The notes beneath the pieces are model-generated. The model was not told the origin of the DNA. It worked only from the letters and a program-made list of their open reading frames with translations, and ran no database searches. A stretch of DNA of 64,000 nt, taken from the NCBI GenBank assembly GCA_910579515.1, contig CAJTUV010000011.1, positions 1 through 64,000 on the forward strand. The letters are read 5' to 3'. Shown one piece after another: positions 58,081 through 64,000 of the stretch. The position numbers and the translations under genes are program-made. Positions within the stretch are counted from its first letter, which is position 1; every line of letters starts with the position of its first letter. Origin of the DNA: an uncultured Hungatella sp. Its GTDB lineage: Bacteria > Bacillota > Clostridia > Lachnospirales > Lachnospiraceae.

Positions 58081-59583
58081 TTAGCGCTGTGCCTTACACT
58101 CTGCAATCGCCTTGCCTAATAACTCATCAATTTCCGGTGTAATCTCTTTGGTTTCCCGAATTTTTGCCGGAAGCTCCGGATACTTCGTATCAACAAACTT
58201 AAACAGCTCCTCCTGGAAATCCAGAATCTCATTGGTCGGAATATCCAGAAGATGTTTCCTTGTAGCCGCATAAATGATAATTACCTGATACTCTACCGCC
58301 ATAGGTTTGTACTGAGGCTGTTTCAACACTTCCTTAATTCTCTCGCCCTGTGCTAACTGCTCCTTGGTAGCAGCATCCAAATCAGAACCGAACTGAGCGA
58401 AGGAAGCCATCTCACGGTACTGAGCCAGCTCTACACGGATAGGTCCTGCAATCTTTTTCATAGCCTTAATCTGTGCATCACCGCCTACACGGGATACAGA
58501 CAAACCAGCGTTGATAGCCGGACGGAAACCAGAGTTAAACATCTCTGTCTCCAAATAAATCTGACCGTCTGTAATAGAGATTACGTTCGTCGGAATGTAT
58601 GCGGATACGTCTCCAGCCTGAGTCTCAATAATGGGCAGCGCAGTAAGAGATCCTCCGCCTAAATCCTCAGAAAGACGGGAAGCACGCTCCAAAAGTCTGG
58701 AATGTAAGTAGAATACGTCTCCAGGATATGCCTCACGGCCAGGAGCTCTCTTTAAGAGCAGAGACAAGGTACGATAAGCCGCAGCGTGCTTGCTCAGGTC
58801 GTCGTATACCACTAAAACGTCTTCCCCGTTCTCCATCCACTCCTCGCCGATCGCACATCCTGCATAAGGAGCAATGTATTGCAGCGGAGCCAGGTCAGAT
58901 GCAGTAGACACCACAATGGTGGTATAATCCATAGCGCCAAACTCTTCCAGAGTCTTTACAATATTTGCCACAGTAGAAGCTTTCTGTCCAATGGCAACAT
59001 AAATACAATGAACTCCCTGCCCCTTCTGGTTGATAATCGTGTCAATAGCGATAGCTGTCTTACCGGTCTGACGGTCGCCGATAATCAGCTCACGCTGTCC
59101 CCGTCCAATCGGAATCATAGCGTCAATCGCCTTGATTCCAGTCTGAAGAGGTGTATCTACAGACTTTCTCTCAATTACGCCGTGAGCCACACGCTCGGTA
59201 CGACGGAATTTGGTAGTCTCAATAGGACCCTTGCCGTCAATAGGCTGTCCCAATGCGTTTACAACTCGGCCTGTCATGGCGTCGCCTACAGGCACCTCAA
59301 CAACTCGTCCGGTGGTCTTCACCGTGTCGCCTTCGCTGATTCTGCTGGTGTCGCCAAGCAGAACCGCGCCTACGTTATCTTCCTCCAGGTTCAGAACCAT
59401 ACCATAGATCTCTCCCGGAAATTCCAGAAGTTCTCCCTGCATGGCACTCTCAAGACCGTGGATACGGGCGATACCGTCGGCTACCTGGATCACGGTGCCT
59501 ACGTTAGACACCTCAAGTTTGGTAGAATACTTCTCTATCTGTTCTTTGATCACAGAACTGATTTCTTCTGGCCTCAAATTCAT
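58081..59583 (-). CDS. atpA: ATP synthase alpha subunit
   Basis: This 500-aa non-catalytic F1 subunit has the P-loop GDRQTGKT, the conserved [15 protein letters not shown] and the [24 protein letters not shown]-type block. The start at 59583 is preferred since GAGGTGCG lies upstream; the frame reaches 59595. It lies between atpH and atpG. Confidence 0.98.
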   Translation of the reverse strand: [500 protein letters not shown]

Positions 59584-59616
59584 GAAGGTTCGCACCTCTT
59601 TCCTAATTTATAGTCT

Positions 59617-60165
59617 TTACACCAGCTGGACGTTTAAAAGCTCTCTCTTTAACTCATACAGCTGGGTTTTAATGCTGCTGTCAACGACTCTGTCACCGAT
59701 GCGGATGATCATGCCGCCGATCAGGGATGGGTCTACATTATAGTTCATCTCGAATTCCACATATCGGGTTGTCGCTAATAATTTTTCCTTTACTCGTGTC
59801 TGTTGGGCGCTGGTTAACTCCACAGCGCTTGTCACAAACGCGGTTCCTATTTTCTTATATTCCTTTACCTGAGTGGTAAAATACGCAAAGATAGAAGGAA
59901 TATCGTTCTGTCTCCCTTTGTCAACGACCGCTGCCAAAAAGCCCATCATCTCGTCCGAGACTCTTCCCTGAAAGACATTATGGATAATCCGAACCTTTTC
60001 CTCCTTCACAACCTGGGGATGGTTCAGAAGCTGTATCAGATCTTCATGCTCTTTCAGCACTTCCTGAAGCGCCAGCACTTCTTCATAGAGAACGTCCAGG
60101 CAATCCTTCTCCTGAGCGGCCTGAAACAGCGCGTCGCCGTATACTTTTGATACTAGCTTTGCCAT
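59617..60165 (-). CDS. atpH: ATP synthase delta subunit
   Basis: This 182-aa F1 delta subunit has the family N terminus (KVYGDALFQAAQE) and the C-terminal signature (VDPSLIGGMIIRIGDRVVDSSIKTQL). It joins the b-subunit stator to the alpha subunits. It overlaps the atpF gene by 13 nt. Confidence 0.95.
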   Translation of the reverse strand: MAKLVSKVYGDALFQAAQEKDCLDVLYEEVLALQEVLKEHEDLIQLLNHPQVVKEEKVRIIHNVFQGRVSDEMMGFLAAVVDKGRQNDIPSIFAYFTTQVKEYKKIGTAFVTSAVELTSAQQTRVKEKLLATTRYVEFEMNYNVDPSLIGGMIIRIGDRVVDSSIKTQLYELKRELLNVQLV

Positions 60166-60674
60166 GTGCTCTCACCCATCTCCTTCAGAGTCTCTTCAAT
60201 TAATGATTCCTGCACCGTGGTGTCGATAGAGGCCGCAACTACCTTCCCCGCCATCAGGGAAGCAATAGATACCAGCTCCTGTTTCATATCGTCCAGAGCC
60301 TTCTTTTTCTCCAGCTCCACTTCATGATTCCCTCTCTCCACGATTCTCGCAGCTTCAGCTTTGGCCGCCTCTATGATCTCAGCCTCTCTGGCCTTGCCTT
60401 TTCTTCTGGCCTCTTCCAAAATCGCGTCCGCTTCCTTTGAAACCTCTCTCAGCTTACTCTCATACTCTGCCTTCATGGCCGCCGCTGCCTCTTTGTCCTG
60501 AGCGGCATCTGCCAGTTCGCCAGCTATCTTCTGTTTTCTTTTTTCCAGCACATTCCGCACCGGATTAAACAACAGATAAGACAGTCCGAAGAACAGGACA
60601 AAGATATTAAACGCCGTCCAGAAAGACTCGGAAAGCAACTGTGCGTCAAATCCTATCAAACGACTTAGTTCCAA
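60153..60674 (-). CDS. atpF: ATP synthase b subunit
   Basis: This 173-aa stator stalk protein has one N-terminal TM segment (about 16-36, FWTAFNIFVLFFGLSYLLFNP), then a long charged helix (EKRKQKIAGELADAAQDKEAA...). AGGAGG lies 8 nt before a TTG start at 60674. It overlaps atpH. Confidence 0.94.
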   Translation of the reverse strand: MELSRLIGFDAQLLSESFWTAFNIFVLFFGLSYLLFNPVRNVLEKRKQKIAGELADAAQDKEAAAAMKAEYESKLREVSKEADAILEEARRKGKAREAEIIEAAKAEAARIVERGNHEVELEKKKALDDMKQELVSIASLMAGKVVAASIDTTVQESLIEETLKEMGESTWQS

Positions 60675-60713
60675 GGATTTCGCCTCCTTTCTGCTCCTAT
60701 CATGCCTGCTCTA

Positions 60714-60971
60714 TTATGCGCCGAAAGGCTTTACGAACATCAGAATGATAGCAACAACCAGACCGTACAAACCAGTGGTCTCAGCAACGGCCTGACCAAG
60801 AAGCATAGTGGAAGTGATGTCAGATTTTGCGCCAGGATTACGTCCAACAGCTGCAGCGCCCTGTCCGGCTGCGATTCCCTGTCCAACACCAGGTCCGATA
60901 CCAGCGATCATCGCCAGACCTGCACCGATTGCGGAACAACCAAAAATAAAGTCCTGTCCAGAAATATTCAT
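60714..60971 (-). CDS. atpE: ATP synthase c subunit, Na+-type ligand set
   Basis: This 85-aa, two-TM subunit of the rotor ring has Gly-rich helix one (GIGPGVGQG) and the carboxylate in helix two (AVAETTGLYG). The residues Q31, V62, E64, T65 and T66 match the Na+-ligand positions of the Na+-translocating c subunits (Q32, V63, E65, S/T66, T67 in Ilyobacter numbering). This predicts Na+ rather than H+ coupling. AGGAGG precedes the ATG. Confidence 0.95.
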   Translation of the reverse strand: MNISGQDFIFGCSAIGAGLAMIAGIGPGVGQGIAAGQGAAAVGRNPGAKSDITSTMLLGQAVAETTGLYGLVVAIILMFVKPFGA

Positions 60972-61006
60972 AGTAAAATCCTCCTAAAAAATAGATAATT
61001 ATTTTA

Positions 61007-61022
61007 CCGCTGCTTCCAGCGG
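61007..61022 (-). other. Small hairpin between atpB and atpE
   Basis: CCGCTG and CAGCGG pair around CTTC in the 87-nt gap between the atpB stop and the atpE start. It may raise or protect the mRNA of atpE, whose product is needed in many copies per enzyme. The stem is short. Confidence 0.35.
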
Positions 61023-61058
61023 GAAATTTAAGTTTCTCATGCAGAAATGCCCAAGGCA

Positions 61059-61778
61059 TCACTCCATCTTGTCGTTTACGTAAACCATAGTCAGCATACA
61101 GAATACATAGGTTTGAATACAGCCAGAAAACAGATCGCAATACGCATGAAGCGCTGCCGGAATCGCAAGCTGTGCAAACCACGGCATCATGCCATACCAC
61201 AGTCCCATAATAATTACGCCTGAAAGCAGGTTTGCAAACAAACGCAGGGAAATGGATATGGGATTTGCTACCTCTCCGATCAAGTTAATCGGAAACAAGA
61301 TCGGAATGGGCTGGAATAAACTCGTCACATGTCCAAAGCCTCGGTTCTTGATTCCCTGGTAGTTCACAATAAAGAAGGTAAACATACCCAGCAAAAATGT
61401 AACGCCAAAATCTGCCGTCGGAGCCCTTAAGCCAAAAAGGCCGCTTAGGTTGCAGAACAGAATGAATAAAAATATGGTCCCGATGTAATTGACAAATCGT
61501 TTTGCGTTATTACCCAGGATACCTTCCGCCATATTCTGCAACATTTCCATAGCATATTCCAATGCACACTGGAAGGTGCCCGGCGTATCGCTCTCACTGA
61601 CGTTTTTCAGCTTTCTGCTGGCTATAAAGCCAATCAAAAGCAAGGTTGCCGTCAAAATCCATGCACCGATGGTGGTTGTGGTAATCCACAATTCCTGGCC
61701 AAAGGCATGATATTTGAGCACACCATGAATCATGAAGTCAGGTTCCTGAAGGCTCATCGGAATTTTCATCATTCCCAT
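61059..61778 (-). CDS. atpB: ATP synthase a subunit
   Basis: This 239-aa membrane stator subunit has the key motif ISLRLFANLLSGV, whose Arg works against the c-ring carboxylate. The NLSGLFGLRAPTADFGVTFLLG region and the closing helix are typical. AGGAGGACAGT precedes the ATG. The start lies 41 nt inside the end of the upstream I-subunit gene, so the two are coupled. Confidence 0.95.
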   Translation of the reverse strand: MGMMKIPMSLQEPDFMIHGVLKYHAFGQELWITTTTIGAWILTATLLLIGFIASRKLKNVSESDTPGTFQCALEYAMEMLQNMAEGILGNNAKRFVNYIGTIFLFILFCNLSGLFGLRAPTADFGVTFLLGMFTFFIVNYQGIKNRGFGHVTSLFQPIPILFPINLIGEVANPISISLRLFANLLSGVIIMGLWYGMMPWFAQLAIPAALHAYCDLFSGCIQTYVFCMLTMVYVNDKME

Positions 61779-62232
61779 ATACTGTCCTCCTTTCTTCCAT
61801 GATACTTTCCTTCCCCTCTTTTTGGATGTCAGGGAACAAAGTTCTGTGTGTTATGGGCTGGAGCAGGGCGCCAGCCTTGAGGCCCAAGGCCCCAATAATC
61901 ATCGCTACCGCATCGATCTGTGGACGACTTCCAAGGAAAAACAGGACGATAATAAAAATCACCCTGCGAATCATAGACTGGACTACTGTGGTCTTATTGG
62001 CGTAGCTCTCATCCATGCTGGCCGCAGCTCGTTCTGTTATACGAGCCATGTGAATCAACATGAATACATCCGCCACAAACCCACAAGCCAATCCAAGAAG
62101 CACAGGCAGCAAAGAAAATCCCATACGCTCCAAGCCGCTATGAAACACCGCTGCCAGTATCCCCAAAACCAATGTGTAGAGAAACATCCCGATTGACATT
62201 TCCAGAACCAACTGTTTTGTGCTCTTTGTCAT
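61738..62232 (-). CDS. atpI: ATP synthase subunit I-like protein
   Basis: This 164-aa protein has four predicted TM segments (about 10-30, 38-60, 84-102, 108-130). It matches the subunit I position upstream of atpB and the typical size. Subunit I-like proteins help in c-ring assembly. The C-terminal 30 residues are charged and cytoplasmic. It overlaps the AtpZ gene by 4 nt and atpB by 41 nt. Assignment rests on position and topology more than motif. Confidence 0.75.
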   Translation of the reverse strand: MTKSTKQLVLEMSIGMFLYTLVLGILAAVFHSGLERMGFSLLPVLLGLACGFVADVFMLIHMARITERAAASMDESYANKTTVVQSMIRRVIFIIVLFFLGSRPQIDAVAMIIGALGLKAGALLQPITHRTLFPDIQKEGKESIMEERRTVYGNDENSDEPSGT

Positions 62233-62588
62233 TCTTGTTCCTCCCTACTTGCCATGGTGTCTATACTTTCCCTCTGTACCAGCACCCGACTTTTCACCTT
62301 CGGTTTTGATACCGAAGCCTTTGCCGTCTCAAGCACCTTCTGAATCTCCTCCTGGCGCTCCTTCTCTTCCTCTCTGGCTTCCTGTTCAATCAGCCGTTTT
62401 GCCATAAGATAGGCTCCTCGGCCGCCGCCCAAAGTCCCGAGAATCAGAAACACCAAAATCGTTTTTGTTCCGAATCGGGAATCCATATAGCTACCTGCAA
62501 AAATGCCAAACAAGATTGGGGTCAGTACACACAGCCCTAATTGCGTCACCATAGCCAGGCTACGGAACACGGATTTTTTGTATCCCAT
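62229..62588 (-). CDS. atpZ: AtpZ-like F0 accessory protein
   Basis: This 119-aa protein has two TM segments (about 10-30, 42-62) with the family pattern SLAMVTQLGLCVLTPILFGIFAGSYMDSRFGTKT, then LGGGRGAYLMAKRL and a charged tail. The AtpZ/AtpQ family is encoded with F-ATPases; it is linked to Mg2+/Ca2+ movement or assembly. First gene of the operon, with GAGGTGGAGAG before the ATG. Confidence 0.85.
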   Translation of the reverse strand: MGYKKSVFRSLAMVTQLGLCVLTPILFGIFAGSYMDSRFGTKTILVFLILGTLGGGRGAYLMAKRLIEQEAREEEKERQEEIQKVLETAKASVSKPKVKSRVLVQRESIDTMASREEQE

Positions 62589-62633
62589 CTCTCCACCTCA
62601 TCTCGCACAGTTGCATATAATACACCACGCTAT

Positions 62634-62662
62634 ATTATAACCAATATTTTCAAATTTGTCCA
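62634..62662 (-). promoter_or_regulatory. Promoter of the ATP synthase operon
   Basis: On the minus strand TGGACA (62662-62657), a 17-nt spacer and TATAAT (62639-62634) form a good sigma-A promoter about 45 nt upstream of the AtpZ gene start. Confidence 0.75.
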
Positions 62663-62746
62663 TGGTTTATATGATTTCATGTGATATTTCGTGTGATACC
62701 AATTCTATCCATATGCGATTTAATCCCTCTGTATCCTTAAGCATCA

Positions 62747-62795
62747 CAAAAAGTCCCTGAAAATATTGATTTTCCAAAACCAAGTATTTTCAAGG
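62747..62795 (-). terminator. Terminator downstream of tRNA-Gly
   Basis: CCTTGAAAATA and TATTTTCAGG (minus strand) form a 10-bp stem with one bulge, followed by GACTTTTTGTG. It lies 13 nt past the tRNA-Gly 3' end and would end its transcript before the ATP synthase promoter region. Confidence 0.6.
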
Positions 62796-62807
62796 ACAAA
62801 TAAAAAG

Positions 62808-62880
62808 AGCGCGAGACGGGACTCGAACCCGCGGCCTCGACCTTGGCAAGGTCGCGCTCCACCAACTGAGCCACTCGCGC
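62808..62880 (-). tRNA. tRNA-Gly (anticodon GCC)
   Basis: A 73-nt tRNA. The acceptor arms GCGCGAG and CTCGCGC pair perfectly. The anticodon stem CGACC/GGTCG encloses TTGCCAA, so the anticodon is GCC. The T-arm GGGTTCGAGTCCC is present. No CCA is encoded. Confidence 0.95.
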
Positions 62881-62973
62881 TTATCCTATATTAAAGTTAT
62901 CTTTCGTAACAAAGTTTATTCTACCACATCCCTCACAAAAAAGCAAGGATTTTTTATATCTGTCAGCTAACCT

Positions 62974-63020
62974 TCGAAGCGGCTGCAAAGAACCTCTATA
63001 GAATATTCCAGCCGCTTCGA
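62974..63020 (-). terminator. Stem-loop after the oxidoreductase gene
   Basis: TCGAAGCGGCTG (62974-62985) and its complement (63009-63020) form a 12-bp GC-rich stem with a 23-nt loop, 14 nt past the oxidoreductase stop. No T-run follows directly, so termination is likely but not certain. Confidence 0.55.
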
Positions 63021-63033
63021 GGTAAATTCGCTC

Positions 63034-64000
63034 CTATACCTGCACTAATTTTCCAGTCCGTCCAGACTCCTGAATTGCATCAATCAAGCGGATGCTCATC
63101 AGAGAATCCCTCACATGCAGATAATCCTGGCTTCCTGTCTCAATCGCACGGTAGAACTGATCAATCATTTTCCCATGGCTGGCTCCATAATAGAACTTGG
63201 TGCCAGGCATTTTTGCATCCTCAGCCAAACGTTCCTTGCTTCCGTCCTCCAAAAGACGATAAAGAACGTTTTCAATTATAGCAAACTCTGCGTTTTCCAA
63301 CTGTACGCAAATCTGAACGCTGTCGTTTTTATAGTTTGCGTTTGTAGCTAAAAATAATCCTGTTGCGCCATTGGCAAAGTTCAGGCGGGCAGAAACCGTG
63401 TCCTCCACCTCAATACCATAATCCAAAAGCTGACTTACGGATGCCTTAAGGCTGGCAATAGGTCCACAGAGATGATACAAAAGGTCCAGAGTATGTACGG
63501 ACTGATTGATCATACAGCCGCCGCCTGCTGTCTCCCATTTTCCTCTCCATGGCTTTATGTCATAGTAAGACTTCGTTCTGGCCCATGGCACAAGTCCTCT
63601 TGCGCCTTTGACCTCCCCATACTTTTTGCTGTCAATAATGTCCTTTAACATTTCTATGGATTCATTGGCACGGTTCTGTAAGCAGATACCCATATAAATC
63701 TCTGGATGAGCCGCCTCAAACTCCACAAAACGTTTCCCCTCTTCTGCATTCAGCGCCATAGGTTTCTCACAGAATACATGAACCCCCATAGAAGCGATCT
63801 CCTCAGAAACCGGCACATGGAGATAGTGAGGAAGACAGATGTGAGCCACATCCGGCTTTTCCTGCTGAATCATCTCTTTGTAATCTGTATAAAACGGCAC
63901 GCCCTCTGGCGCATGGCTTTTGGCATTCTCATCAATATCGCATACTGCCGCAAGTTCAATCTCAGGGTTCTTTTGGATTCCTGCAATATGGATTCCTGAA
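63034..64000 (-). CDS. Gfo/Idh/MocA-family oxidoreductase (5' end outside window)
   Basis: At least 322 codons, open to the window edge; the first Rossmann Gly motif is cut off, with GIHIAGIQKNPEIELAAVCD the first visible segment. The family signature CEKPMAL appears in VFCEKPMALNAEEG. The C-terminal domain includes GGGCMINQSVHTLDLLYHLCGP, with the His common in this family. Such enzymes are NAD(P)-dependent sugar or inositol-type dehydrogenases. The substrate cannot be named. No relation to the injection system is evident. Confidence 0.9.
   Translation of the reverse strand, partial: SGIHIAGIQKNPEIELAAVCDIDENAKSHAPEGVPFYTDYKEMIQQEKPDVAHICLPHYLHVPVSEEIASMGVHVFCEKPMALNAEEGKRFVEFEAAHPEIYMGICLQNRANESIEMLKDIIDSKKYGEVKGARGLVPWARTKSYYDIKPWRGKWETAGGGCMINQSVHTLDLLYHLCGPIASLKASVSQLLDYGIEVEDTVSARLNFANGATGLFLATNANYKNDSVQICVQLENAEFAIIENVLYRLLEDGSKERLAEDAKMPGTKFYYGASHGKMIDQFYRAIETGSQDYLHVRDSLMSIRLIDAIQESGRTGKLVQV

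Noticed and set aside
60838..61200. 120-aa minus-strand frame across the atpB-atpE gap
   Set aside because: It overlaps two conserved ATP synthase genes in another frame and has no conserved features.

Overview
The window looks like chromosome of an anaerobic low-to-mid-GC Firmicute, most likely a Clostridia/Lachnospiraceae gut-type bacterium. The grounds are an F-type ATP synthase operon preceded by I/AtpZ-like genes and carrying a Na+-type c subunit, SpoIIE/RsbW/STAS-type signalling proteins, strong AGGAGG-like ribosome binding sites, and no outer-membrane biogenesis genes. The genus cannot be fixed from the sequence alone.

Layout. (1) 1-600: a RelB/DinJ-YoeB type toxin-antitoxin pair. (2) 600-1430: a gene-poor stretch, then tRNA-Leu(UAA) and tRNA-Tyr(GUA) on the minus strand. 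(3) 1435-21862, minus strand: an accessory and effector operon, read from 21862 downward: small protein, AAA+ ATPase 2, GNAT, ADP-ribosyltransferase, unknown 579-aa protein, AAA+ ATPase 1, small chaperone-like protein, calpain-like cysteine protease, GNAT fused to the same chaperone-like domain, LuxR/MalT-type regulator, MATE transporter fused to an RsbW-like ATPase domain, formyltransferase, and membrane SpoIIE-type phosphatase. (4) 21950-23266, plus strand: a divergent pair, a membrane kinase-like ATPase without a histidine and an SH3-domain protein. (5) 23285-55166, minus strand: one long operon for a complete contractile injection system (CIS/eCIS). Read from 55166: a 602-aa CIS-type protein, a membrane module (pseudokinase-like protein with one TM segment, degenerate cyclase-like sensor, MORN-repeat protein, TolC-like coiled-coil protein, 896-aa anchored coiled-coil protein), DUF4255 cap, 246-aa protein, PAAR-like tip, sheath, inner tube, tail-assembly-chaperone pair with a probable -1 frameshift, second tube protein with seven 35-aa repeats, 864-aa Gln/Glu-rich helical protein (tape-measure candidate), two CIS tube/LysM-type proteins, hub, spike, gp25, two gpJ-like baseplate proteins, a tail-protein-I-like protein, and finally STAS, FtsE-like ATPase and RsbW. 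(6) 55371-62588, minus strand: the ATP synthase operon atpZ-I-B-E-F-H-A-G-D-C. (7) 62808-62880: tRNA-Gly(GCC). (8) 63034-64000: a Gfo/Idh/MocA oxidoreductase cut by the window edge.

How it fits together (inference). The structural operon builds a phage-tail-like contractile particle. The effector operon supplies candidate cargo (ADP-ribosyltransferase, calpain-like protease, a 579-aa protein of unknown fold), candidate loading factors (two AAA+ ATPases, CesT/YbjN-like domains), and control through a partner-switching set (phosphatase, RsbW-like kinases, STAS protein) and a LuxR-type regulator. No convincing tail-fibre gene is visible, while five or six consecutive genes encode membrane or secreted proteins. 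This suggests a particle that docks to the producer's own membrane rather than a purely free, fibre-targeted one.

The most notable items are the A AAT TTT slippery site that would fuse the tail-assembly chaperone to a DUF6760-like downstream frame, the repeat-tailed tube protein, the membrane module, and the paired GNAT/AAA+/chaperone cassettes around the effectors.
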